Shown: positions 43,978 to 55,200 of the stretch, piece after piece
Position numbering within the stretch: position 1 is the first letter of the stretch
Layout: every line of letters starts with the position of its first letter
Assembly: GCA_025558095.1 (NCBI GenBank)
Contig: JAIVFI010000005.1
Location: forward strand, 496,001-560,000
From: Hyaloraphidium curvatum
Taxonomy: Eukaryota > Monoblepharomycota > Hyaloraphidiomycetes > Hyaloraphidiales > Hyaloraphidiaceae
DNA length: 64,000 bases
Direction of reading: 5' to 3'
Program-made: the position numbers and the translations under genes
The notes under the pieces: generated by a model
The model's input: the letters and a program-made list of their open reading frames with translations, nothing else
The model's database searches: none
Told to the model about the DNA's origin: nothing

Positions 43978-45349
43978 CTAAAGCCCATCGTCGCACCGCG
44001 TCTTTAGATCCCGGAGGTACCCGCACCACTCCCGATGCTGCTTGGGCCAATCAGCCTTCTGATGCTCCCGCGAGCAGTAGCTAGCGACACCGCAGCCACT
44101 GCACTTGAGCCCGGTGAGCTGAGTGTCTCGACAAACCCAGCAAGATGCGCATTGCGGGCACGTGCAAGCAAAGCGCCACCTGCAGGAGAAGAGGCTCAAA
44201 CGACGATCGGAGCGCAGCCAGCACCGATCCTCACGTCTTCATGATGAACTCGAGCCGCACGGGCAAAGTCACTCCGTCGCCTTCACCAAACTTGCCGTAC
44301 TCGATACGCAGCTCCTCCCCGGACTTGACGTCGCGGCGCGCCGTGGCGACAAAGACGCCGCTGTCGGGTCCGCCGGCTTCGACAGCCCAATCTGCGTTTG
44401 CCGACGAGCCACAGGCGTGGTTCAACAGGCTGGCGATAGGATAGATGCCCATGCCAACGCTGCGGCCGGCGGCTGTATCCGAAACCTCGTGCGCATTGTG
44501 AAACGCCGTGCGCAACAGCTTCTCGAGGATGCGTTTCTGTTCATCCAGCCCCACAACGTGCAGGTGGGTGTCCAAAAGGGACACGAAAGTGAGGATCTGT
44601 GGCTCGATGCTAATGTGCTCCGTCTGCGGGCACGTCAGGATAAAAGCATGCTGAGGCGCCGTGATGACCGGTGGTGCCGGATCCTCGTCGGCAGGTCCAC
44701 CGAACTTCCAGTTCAGCTGGGCGTCCCATCCAAAGACGCAGCGCTGGAAGAAGCGAAACAGCGAGTCGTCAATGTCCTCCGGAGACAGAGCACCGTCGGC
44801 CGATCTCTTCTTCGGCTTCCCGAATGCCGACTCCTTCTTCTGCGATCCGGCATTGGCCGCGCCGTCGGAAACCTTCAAGGTCGAGAGTCCGTCGCTGACG
44901 TCTTCCTCTTCCGATTCGGATTCCTCCGGCACGTCACGCCAAAAGACCTTCCGGTCGAGGTAACGGACCCGAGACGAGCGTTCGCAGTCTTCGCAAAGTT
45001 CATTCGTGGAGTCGTTGTGCCGCGGATCCTTCGCTTCCCACTCAGCAACTCGCCGATCCGTAAGCCTGTCGAAGCAAGAGTTGCAGAATCGGGCTTCCCG
45101 GGCTTCCCATTCCGGCCGCACGATCCCGGCAGGCGGCGCCTCTTTCAAGAACACTTCCCCTTTGGCAATGTCGCGATCTGCAACCAGGTGGAGCCCTTTG
45201 GCCTTCGTGAAGGCGATCCGAACCGGATAGCGGGCCAAGTTGGGAATCTCGAACGGCAAGGGCGCTGACGCCGATGCGGCGGCCACGAGCTGAGCACGCA
45301 GACCCGTGGATTCCGGACCCAGCAAATGAGGCGGGATCGAGAGGCTCAT
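43978..45349 (-). CDS. SET-domain protein with C-terminal MYND finger (SMYD-like)
   Basis: Candidate protein lysine methyltransferase. Two exons (45349-44235, 44179-43978) give about 438 residues. The SET domain starts RIAFTKAKGLHLVADRDIAK, with the catalytic core MGIYPIASLLNHACGSSANA and RDVKSGEELRIEYG, and the post-SET cysteines in WRFACTCPQC. An insertion between the SET halves carries CNSC...CEDC and an acidic serine stretch. A typical MYND zinc finger (CWVC, CSGCGVASYC, QKADWPKQH, WC) follows at the very end. In animal SMYDs the MYND sits inside the SET domain, so this order is unusual, although fungal proteins of mixed order exist. The splice joins EFIMKT to WRFACTC. Confidence 0.82.
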
Positions 45350-45465
45350 GTTGCCCTCGACCCTTCCAATCGCAAGCGTCGCACGTCGTGTTTATGTAAT
45401 GAGGAGCTAGCAATCGTGTTTATTCAGGGTCTCAGAGGCGTCAGCATCGACGCCAGAATCGCATC

Positions 45466-46332
45466 ATGCCTGGCCGAATCTTGATCTTCCAGGGCCCTGA
45501 GAGACCCCTGTCTATGCTTCTATGTCGGACTTTCGCTCGCCCGTCGGTTTCACAACGATTGGATACACGGGCCTTGCTTTCGCGAACACATGCCCTTGGG
45601 GGTCACGAAGCACCCCCACCGAAGCCCGGGTCTCGCGTGGTGTGGTTTCTCCGTCGAGTCGCCTGGTTTGTGCTGCCATCCATGGTGGTGTGGCAGAACG
45701 TTGTCGCGATCGGACGCGTCGAGGGCCGCTCCATGCAGGTGGGCAGTCCGAGGTCGACGAAGAGCTGTGCTCACACGGAGCCCGCAAGCCTACGTTAAAC
45801 CCGGACTCGAACCAGCTTATAGATGACATCGTCCTCCTGGACAAGTGGTCCATCAAGCGGGGCTATAAGTTCAACGTGGGAGACATCGTATTCTGCACGT
45901 AAGGTCGTCGCCGGCTCTACCCCACGCATGGCCGCTCTAACGGCCCATAGAGCTCCGCATGACAAGTCGCTGACCTTGACGAAGCGTATAGTTGCCCTGC
46001 CGTTCGACCTCGTGCGGCCGCTTGACTTTACCAAGAAGGCGTCTCCCTCGGGACAGTTTCTGTCGGACAAAGTGATCGAGATCCCGCAGGGTCGTTGCTG
46101 GCTCGAGTCGGACGAACCTTTCCACGGAACGGACTCGAACACCTTTGGACCCGTGCCGTTGGGCCTTATCCAGGCCCGCGTCGCCTACGTCATATTCCCC
46201 CGCTTCCGCAAGCTCGACCGAGGGGACTGGGAGGAGCGATCGAAGGTGCCGATGTGGGAAGAGACGGACAGCCCTACAAGGCGGATATCGTACCGGAGCG
46301 GCGGTACTTGGGTCCAGCCCAGCGGAGACTGA
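45466..46332 (+). CDS. IMP2: Mitochondrial inner membrane peptidase subunit 2-like
   Basis: S26-type signal peptidase of the mitochondrial inner membrane that removes sorting signals from intermembrane-space proteins. Three exons (45466-45738, 45789-45898, 45951-46332) give about 254 residues. The catalytic serine lies in GRVEGRSMQPTLNP, which is created by the first splice. The lysine lies in TLTKRIVALPFDLVR, created by the second. The membrane span is VAWFVLPSMVVWQNVVAI. GRCWLESDEPFHGTDSNTFG with PVPLGLIQARVAYVIFP is the conserved C-terminal block and favours Imp2 over Imp1. ATG 45514 (MLLCRTFARPSVSQRL) is an alternative start with a better presequence. Confidence 0.87.
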
Positions 46333-46361
46333 CTGGAGGTTATATTGGGAAGGCCATACCC

Positions 46362-47943
46362 CTACATAATCGAGCAGATCCCCGACTTGGACTCCTTTTG
46401 TTCGCCGCCGCTCTTCTCGAGCTCGTCCAGCAGCTGCAGTCCCAGCTTTGCTTCGTCGCCCGTCGCGCCCTCCACTTGTGCCACCCTCTCCATGAGTGTG
46501 CGGGCCATGGCGAGGTCCTTCGGCAGAACGGTACCCTCCATGTAGAGCTTTGCGACGTTCATGACGGACGGCGTGAATCCCTGTTGCGCGGCCATCCTCC
46601 AGTACTCCGACGCACGCATCTCGTCCTTCGGTGCAATCTCCTCGCCAGTCGCGAGGTCCTTCATACCCGTCTGGTACATCGCAGCCAGGTTGTGCTGCGC
46701 AACGGCCAGGCCCATCCCTGCAGCTTTCTCAAAGAGCCGGAAGGCGCGCGCCACATCCTTAGGAACCGGATCGGCACCTGTGGACAAAATGGCGCCCAGA
46801 ACGAAGATCGCATGCGGGTGATCTGTCGCCAAACCGACGTGAGGCCTTCTTCATGTCGGCGGGTGCTTGGACCTACCCAGTTCGGCCGCCTTCTCCAAAA
46901 GAACCACGGCCTTCTCCACGTCCTTCTCGACCATATCGCCTCTTCCATCCTTGTGCGCGATTCCCATTTGCGCCAAAGCATCCGGGAAGCCCGCTTCAGC
47001 GGCCTTCTTCATGAGGTCCCATCCTTGCCGCTGGGTCTCCTCCACGGCCGCCCAAATGGTCGCCAAGGCATACTGCGACGGTGCGTGTCCCTTGGCCAGC
47101 GCGAGTTCCTGCAACCTTCCAAGAGCGATTTGGGGACCATCCGGAACGGGTATTATGCCCCGGTGAAGCATGACAGCGACGTCACACTCCGCGTCCAAGT
47201 CCTCGCGCGAGATGGCCACATCGTAAAGCCGCATCGTAACCGGAATGGCGTTGGGATTCCGTGCCAGGACGCGGGCCAGCATGCTAATGTTTCGCGTGTC
47301 CTTTGCCGCGACTGGAGGAACGTTAAGCGGTGAACCAGGGGCGGAAAAGCGGCCGGGCCACTGACGTTCGAAAATCCTCTCATCGGTCTCCAGCATGTTG
47401 GGTTCGGGTTTCGGTCTTCCATCGGCCGCGTCCCCCACTGTGCTATTCACCGCGTCCACAGCGATTCGGAGCAACTGCATCCCATCCGGGGGTTCGATGG
47501 TAATGAGCTTCTGCTCCTTCATGGCTTTCAAAGTCCGGTCTGGGATTGCAACGTCTGCATCACATTGGCTGATCAGGGCGGTCTCTGGAGCTCATGATCC
47601 GCCGGGGCTAACCTTCTAAGGTGATCCGTCCCGGGACGTCGGTCTCCTCGTGCGCAATCGGCTCGTCTCCCTCAGACCCGGCTTTTTCTTCGGCGGCAGC
47701 AAAAATCCCGCCCATGGCAGATTTCTTCCGAGGTCCATGGGTCGAAAAAGGGCGAGAAGGCGCCACCCGCGTCCAAGCGGAACGTTCGGGCGGATTCGCG
47801 CTCTGCGCTCCTTCCCAGCTCGCAGAACACGCGTTCCCCACTCTCGGCGCCAAGAGCAAGGATGACGTCGCAAGGATTGGAACGCGCGACGGAGATGCGT
47901 GGCATAGGGCTAGAATCGGTGGCAATGGCCGCGATGGTCGCAT
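46362..47943 (-). CDS. Mitochondrial protein with Sel1-like repeats
   Basis: Three exons (47943-47613, 47554-46877, 46822-46362) give about 489 residues. The N-terminus MRPSRPLPPILALCHASPSR ... RPFSTHGPRKKSAM has no early acids and a typical RPFS-type processing site, so it is probably imported into mitochondria. The second half consists of Sel1-like repeats: WDLMKKAAEAGFPDALAQMG, KAVVLLEKAAELDHPHAIFV, AFRLFEKAAGMGLAVAQHNL and SEYWRMAAQQGFTPSVMNVA. Such repeats form adaptor scaffolds. I do not recognise the orthologue. The start codon is 52 bp from the left end of the transposon. Confidence 0.75.
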
Positions 47944-47994
47944 GTTTACAGCACGACGGGTGGCGTCGATCACGGGCTTCGTCTCGGTGAGTCG

Positions 47995-48017
47995 CACACA
48001 TCGCCTCTGCTACTAGC
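47995..48017 (+). repeat. left terminal inverted repeat (candidate)
   Basis: Reads CACACAT, six unmatched bases, TGCTACT, one unmatched base, GC. The same pattern, in the same register, occurs on the reverse strand at 56623-56645. Sixteen of 23 positions agree, in two blocks of seven and one of two. Confidence 0.5.
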
Positions 48018-48048
48018 TGTTGCTAGAAAATCCGCCGGCAGCGCCCCA

Positions 48049-49200
48049 ATGCCAGTGGCCTTGGCATCTCCATCTGCAAACTCTGCGCCTCGGGCTTCTT
48101 CACAACTACCTGTGCCCCGGACGCCAATGTTGGTGGACGGCCCCGCCATCGCAACTCGGCTCAAGCAGACTGGGAAGCTGAGCTCGGCGGAGATTTCTGC
48201 GTCGTTGGGAGTACATCGCACGACCTATTTTCGTTGGATCAAGTGGGCATCGCTGCCCCCGGCATCGAGAGAGGGAGTTCGCAAGGTCCGGAGCCGCCGC
48301 AAGGTCACGGACCAGATGGTCCAGGACATCGTACACGAGGCAAAAAGCCAGGTCAGGGTCACCCAGCAGGAGCTAGTTCTTTTTCTGGCAGAAAAGTACG
48401 GGATCCGCGTCTCCCAGCAGCACGTTTCGCGGCTGCTGAAGGCAAATGGCGTCACTAGGAAGAGGCTCACCGTCAAGTCTTCCGAGGCCTTACGGCAACC
48501 GGAAAGGCATCTTCTGTTTCATAGTCGCATCGAGAATGTGCCTATGGAACGCATGGTCGCACTGGACGAAACGGCTTTCGAGCTCAACGACCCGGGCAGC
48601 CACGGGTACTCGGACCGCGGAAGCCGCGCTGTTGTCTACCTCCCGCGGAATAGAGGTCCAAAGGTGACTCTGTGTCTCGCAGTGTCACCAAGTCCTCGTC
48701 CGGGAGCAGTTGCTGGAACGGTGATCTCGTATGTGATCTACCGTGGCAATATGAACACGGAGCGATTCTGCGCTTTCTTGAGGTCTGTTAAGGCAGACGG
48801 ACAGGGCCCCAAGAACGCGCTGAACATTGTGATTGACAATGCTGGTTACCATGGATCCCCTTTGAGGGCAAAGAAGACCGCAAATGGTACTGCGATTGTA
48901 GAGAACACCTCCGGCAAATCGTTCCTCGCGGTTCAGGCGGTGGCGAAAGCCAACAACCTCAACCTCGTGTACCTGCGACCCCGTACTCCCGAGTTCAATG
49001 CGAGTGAGCACGTGATAGGGCGGTTGAAGCGCCTTGTCCGGCGAGACTGTCCCTCCACTGTGGCCGATCTGATTGACGCTGTCGAGAGGGCGATACGAAT
49101 TGTTGGGGAGAGCGATCTCTGTCCCACTTTTCGGCACTGCATCAAGCTCAGCGCGGAAGAGAAGGCGCGCATTCAGCGGGAGATGCTTCGGTCCGACAAC
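48049..49200 (+). other. IS630/Tc1/mariner-like DDE transposase domain
   Basis: Helix-turn-helix region: KLSSAEISASLGVHRTTYFR, then VTQQELVLFLAEKYGIRVSQ and QHVSRLLKANGVTRKRL. Catalytic motifs: the first aspartate in MVALDETAFELN (about D173), the second in NIVIDNAGYHGS (about D263), and the third acid in RPRTPEFNASEHVIGRLKR (about E320). By hand count 56 residues separate the second and third acids, against 34-39 in typical family members. The residues needed for strand transfer all appear intact and there is no frameshift. Confidence 0.85.
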
Positions 49201-52200
49201 CTTGGTTCCACGAGCGGGTGCATACAACCGGAAACGGCAACTGGCGAGATCACGGGAGACACAAACTCGACCCGCATGGACACCGGATCGGGTCCCGGGG
49301 CCGCGCCCAGGAACGCGGTGGACGACGGCATCGCTGCTCGAGAAGCGGCCCGCCTGCTGCAGGAGGTGGGGAACTCGTCGCCGTCGTCATTGACGCGTGC
49401 CGACCTCCGTTTGACTTCCCAGGCCCGGGAACTCGGAGTGGCCGAGGTCGACGTCCACAAGGCCTACGATGTGAACCAGCTCTATGGCCGACTACGAGGA
49501 CTCAGTAATGGAGGTGCTTTCGGATCGGCGTGGAACACGTTTCTGGACGAGCTGCAGAACGCCCGCGCCACCGCCTCCAAGGACGTCATCGGCACCCTCA
49601 CCTCCCTCCCTCCCGACCAGTTCCGCGGAATATGCTCCGCAGTCGAGAAAGGCAAAGGCAAGGAGGTCCGCGCGGCCCTCTGCCGGAAGCTGCGGAACTT
49701 CGTCGAGCGACGTCGGCTCCCCGCGCCCGTCGCCGACGAACCATCGCCGGCCACTGCGGGCACCCCTTCCGGCCTCTCGCCGCCTCCGCCGCTCTTTCCA
49801 ACTGTTTTAGCGAACCCGATTTTCGCTCCAGCCGTTGTCGGAGCCCCGGGGGCGCAGCTGGACGCTCTGCTGGACTACGCTCTGGAGCCGACCGTGCCCA
49901 AGGACCTGCGTGAGGCTGTCAAGTACGCGTGCTGTGCCGGGCTTTCCGACCTGGACCAGGGTCGTCCGGACGGCAGTTACTCGTCCCTCTCCGCGACGAG
50001 GAAGGAACGACTTTTTGTCTCGCGCCTGGTGGCGGTCGACCGTGAAGGAGGCTTCCACCGCTGGACGGCAGCGACCGAGATCCGTCTGCGTGGGCGGCTG
50101 ATGGCGAGTGATGCGGCTCGTTTGGATGATTTCGTCCATTCCGTATTCCTTGCTCGAGTGCGGCACTTCGTTCGCCAGCCGGAAGCCGGGCTCATACCCG
50201 TGGAGGACTTCGAGCTCCCAGCCCAGACCCACCTCCGCCGGCCGCAGAACTGGCGCAAGATCCTGGAGGACGCCCTCGGCGCGCTCAAGAACGCGTCCGG
50301 GAAAGCCCTGTGGGATCGGAGGAGTCGTTCGCTCGAGGTTGCGCTCGCCAGCCTGACTCTGGAAGAGCGCATGGCGCTCGTTGTCCGCACGGACTTGCCC
50401 AAGGACATTGCCTTTCAGCAGGCTGAACAGCGCCGCATCTTCTTCGAAACCTTCCTCTGGGGCCCCATGAAGGCCAACGAGGCGCTCCTGGGCATACCGG
50501 ATCGTGGTCCGGTGCCCGCGCTGGTGAGCAACGTTCTGGCTTCCAGCTCCAGCATTCTGGGCTGACGGTGCACTCCTCGCAGCCGCTGACCTTCTACGAG
50601 ATCTTCCAGCCCACGAAGGGGTTAAGAGGCGTGAGCGAAAGGGCGGACGCGGACCTCGGCTCGTTCTTCGACAAGGCTTTGGCTGCTGTGCACGGAGAGG
50701 AGGGGCGCTCGGTCCTGTTTGAGTTGATCTTTTCTGGCCACCCGATGCGCGACCATTTGCTGGACTATTGGGGGTTCGATTCGCTCGTGAACCCTGTCAG
50801 CGACGCCGCCCGTCGCGCGAGCGTCGCGTTCCACCTGAAGTTGGACGCGCTCGAAAAGGCCTTTGACGCCAAGCGCGTCGACATCTGTTCCCTCGGATGC
50901 CTTTATTGTCCCTTCACAGTGGCGGTCGAGGGCCGGGTGCCGGCTCGGAACCCGGAGCGGAAGAGAAAGGACGCGAACGGCGCTACGGCCGGCAAGTCGT
51001 CGGATCAGCGCCAGTACGACGCTGGCGTGCGGCTCGGGCATCACGTCGCGGGGAAGCACTTTACGTGCCAGATCTGCCGCAAAGACGGCAGGCGTGTCAC
51101 GTTTGCGTTCGAGGCCAAGTACCGGGAACACGTGGAAACCCAGCATGCAGATGCTCCTCTCCAGTAGGTCTCCGCAAGAGATCCACACGGGGTCATTACT
51201 CATCCTCGCTGTCCCAGCCTCGTCATCCCCCGGGCCTTCACATCACGGCGCGGACTGCTGCTCGCCCAGGTCAACTACATTGTGCCGCACGCCTGCCGCA
51301 CTCAAGCAACGGAAGCGGAGAGTGCTGCCGCCGGAGCAACGGCGATGGACGTAGACGGGGCGAAGGACGAAGGTTGCGCGGCAAAGGAGCCCAGGTGCCA
51401 CCTCTGCCTGTCGACAACCCGGGGACACCGGCGAGGATGCCGGCCGGCTTTGCGGCAAGCTGCGGAGAATGCGTACAAGGCCGTCGGGGATGCGGAGCAC
51501 GAGCGGCACGTGACCGAGCGCGCCATGTCGACAACCTGGTTCTTGCCCGAGGAGGCCCTCCACCCCTGGGCGATCGAGCCGCTCAAGAGCGTGGGGCTGC
51601 TCATTTCCCGCGCCGCAACCGGTGCGGCGTCCTTTGCAAAGCTCGTCTGGACCTCGGCGATGCTGGCAGTATACAACGGTCTGCTGGACAACCGCTCCGT
51701 TCCCCCTGCCATCCTGCGCAAGTTCCCACCTTCCGTCGTAGCGAACATGGCGATGCGGGTGGTTTTGAACGAGGGGGCGCTAAACGCCAACGCAGGCACA
51801 CGCCGGAGGAAGAAGCCGCGCGGGGACATCGGCACGGATCCGGGCGTGGAGATCACCGCAACTGGCGCGGGACTCGGCACGGTCACGGAAATGGCGGAGG
51901 ACGATGACGAGCCCGCTGCCGAAGATGGGGAAGAAGAAGAGGAGGGCGGAGATTTCGGTGAATACGCCGGGTTCGCGGACTTCCTGGCCGGCGAGGGGGA
52001 AGCCGACGGACCTGAACACGTGCTGGAAGCTCTGGGCGCCGGCTTCGGTGGCGACGGGATGGCCGACGACGGCGAGGCTTTTGACGGTCCCGGCACCCTC
52101 TCCGTGGAGGAGCATAACGCGGCGGCTGCGGTTCTGCGGGCGGTAGTCACCGACGCCTACCACGAGCTGAGGCCGGACCTGGCTTCCGAGTTTGCCGACT

Positions 52201-55200
52201 GGCACCACTACCTGCTGCGCGGCCCGCTGCTCGGTTACTTCAGGAATCTTGCCGCAGGACGCCTCCGCACCGTCCCCATCCAGCTGCGCAAGGAGCTTTC
52301 GGACCTGATCCGCACCTTCCTGAAGGAGGAGCTGGACAACGCCGTGAAGCGGCAAAAGATTGGCCACATCTTGCGCTGCGTGCTGGCCAAGCTCGGGACG
52401 GGTGATACGAACTTTTTCGGCACCAGCTTCGCGGCCTTTGGCTGCAGCCCCGAGTTTGACGCGGAGGCTCGGCTTCGCCTGACCTGGCTACTCCTGCCGC
52501 TATCCGGACGCTCGCTGAATACGATCATGGACCTGCGGGAGCCCCGCGACCGGCCAAAATGGCCAGCGACTGTCCTACAGCGCGTGATGCTTTCGCTGAG
52601 GAAGCGGGACGTGGAGCTGAAGCGGTCGGCGATGGCGACGCGTATCCGCAGCGTCGCCATATCGCCGCAGAAGGCGCGCGGCAAGTCGCAGGACGAGGAG
52701 GACGCAAAGGCGGCGTACCTGCTGGATCTGCGCGACCGGGCCCAAGCCGAGCTCCGCCGGATGCCGCCTGAAGCGATCAGGCAACTGCAGGAGGAGGAGC
52801 GGCACGAACTGGTCGAGACGTATGTGGCTGACAAGCTGCAGTTGCGTGGCATCCCCGTCGAGATCCCCTCCGTGCAGGGGGTTGGCATCCACCCCACAAA
52901 GAGCCGCTTTTGGGGGCCGGAGTGGACGGAGGGCCTGGACAAGGAGGCGCTGTTGCAGCGCTACGAGAGGGAGCTGCTCGATGAGAGGCAGAGGGCGCGT
53001 CAGCTGAGCACAGCTGAACTTCGCCTCGCGCAGACGGGCAAATGCGCGGACGCGGACGCGTTTGGCTCCGAGGCTCTCTTTCAGACTATGCGGCTGCGGG
53101 AGGAGCAGATCGCGAGGCTCAAGATGCGGCGATCGTCAAGCGTTGCCTCGACCGGATCTGAACCAAGCCCGACGGCCTTGCCGCAAAGCTCGACACCGAC
53201 ACCTTCATCATCGAGTGCGGCGGACAGCGCTCGGCGCGTCGCCGCCAGCTTCACCACCGAGGCCGCAATGGACGTTGACCCTGCGAACGAGGCGGAGGGT
53301 GGTGGACCCTCTGCGACTCTGTTCCGCGGAAGTGCCGCCGTGGACCTGCTTTGCGCGGACATGGAATGCTCCGACTCGGAAGACGGCAATGTTGAGGCTG
53401 CTGACGACTTCCCCACGATCGGCGGCGGGAAGCAGAAGTCGAAAAAGGGCCGACCGATCCGAGTGGACCCCAAGCCGTGGCCGAAGAACGGGGCACCCAA
53501 GCGATTCCATGGCTACGTCACGACGGGGAAGAAGCGGGCGCCGCTGTCGCCCGAGGGCAAGGTGAAGAAGCGATTGGGGAAGTCACGTGTGGCGGCTCGC
53601 CGATGGTCCAGCGCGGCCGGAGGGAGCGGGGAGAAGAGCGTGGGTGACGCGTTCTCTCCCGTGGTGAGGTCGTCATTCTGATACGTTTCATGAACAACAG
53701 CAGTCAAGGACCCAAGGCGGCACCACCGGAGGGACCTGGGCCGCGGGCGGGATCCGGCCGCTCTTGACCAGGACTTCCCTCACCCCCATAGCCCTGTACA
53801 TAACCGCGAGCGATCTGCCCGACCTCTTCAAGATGCTCGGTGTTAAGCTCGGCCCCTTGGCACCGGACGTGGCCAAGATCAACCCCGATTACCTGTTTGG
53901 ACACCTGTTCAACAATGGCAACAAAATTGTTCAGGACGAGCGTCTTTTCCGCCTCCATCAGGAGGGGAAGCGCTCCCCGGCAGGGCACGCGGACGCCTCA
54001 CGGCCGACCCTTCGCCGGTCGGGCGATGCGCTGCACTGCTCGTGCATTGCTGGCATGGTTCTTCGTGGCCCAACCTTTGCCATTGTCGAGGAGCACATGG
54101 CCGTCGTGCCCAGGGCTTCGAAGCCGAAGGCACCGCAGCAGCAGTGGACGGAATCTGAGCCCAAAGTGACGCCGCCCTTGGATTGTAGGTCCCCGTTCTT
54201 TCATCGGAGCTTCCGCGCCTAACCTGCTTCCCAACAGTCTTCCTCAGCGCGCCATCGCCCGAGCCGTGTTGGGAGTGTACGGAGCCAGAACAGCACGCCC
54301 ACTGGCACGACTTTTCGGCCCAAGATTCGTTCGGGATGCCCGCGGTCCTCGTGCCCACCCTTCCGCACGGTGCTCCGGACCCCCCGCCGGGCATGGCCGT
54401 CGTTGATGGTATGTCATCCTTGCCGCTGCACTCAGCGCTGCTGATGTGTTCATCTTCAAGCTCACGGCTGGCTCCATGCTGGCGGGACCGTCTTCTTCCC
54501 CCCGCCCGCCATTACCGACGATGCCGAGCACTTGCTGGTAGATCCCGACTCGACTCCTTTCACGTGGATGGACGTGGATCAGGATTGGATCGGGCTCCCG
54601 CCTCCCGCCTCCATCCCCCCCGAACCCCCACCCGCAACATCACCGAACTCCTCCACATCGGTACCTTCCGAGTCTCCATCCTCCTTCACTCCCACCCTCG
54701 CTCCTCCGCCTCCTCTTCCCATCCCGACGGCCTCGCCTGTGGGTGCCGCAGGATCTTCTCCGCTTCCGCCCTCTTCTCCACCTGCCCCTGCTCAGCCTCC
54801 AACCTCCGCTCCTCTCCCACCGCACCCTCGCTCTACGTGCTCATCGATACCTCGTCCGCCTGTTGACTGGAAGACCTCTATACCGTGCTACAACTTTAGC
54901 CGGAAGGCGGACGCGGAGAAGCTAATGCCGCACTTCCTAACAATGGCAACGGAAGAGGAGATGTGGGATGCCGCCCAACGGGGCCTTCCCGTTTCTGGTG
55001 GCGTTGTCTTTTGCGATCCAAATCGCTGGTTCTATATGCAGGGCGGTCGACGACTTGCACCCGCGTTTGTGGCCCGCTGCCTGGACCCCGGCCCGGGGAG
55101 ACGGTTCGACTTCGCAAACACCCACCTACCCGAGCTTTCGGAGAAGATCGTCGTCACCAACCCGGACGGCACCACATCGACATACATTCTTGTGCGCGCC

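Noticed and set aside
47621-48016. A plus-strand frame upstream of the transposase that could be spliced to it
   Set aside because: It is antisense to the presequence exon of the Sel1-repeat gene and would cross the candidate left repeat. Its composition is shadow-like.
51164-51269. A 106-nt intron between the middle frame and the Fanzor frame
   Set aside because: The acceptor at 51268-51269 leaves the wrong phase and meets a stop at 51352-51354. The 54-nt alternative ending at 51217 keeps the frame.
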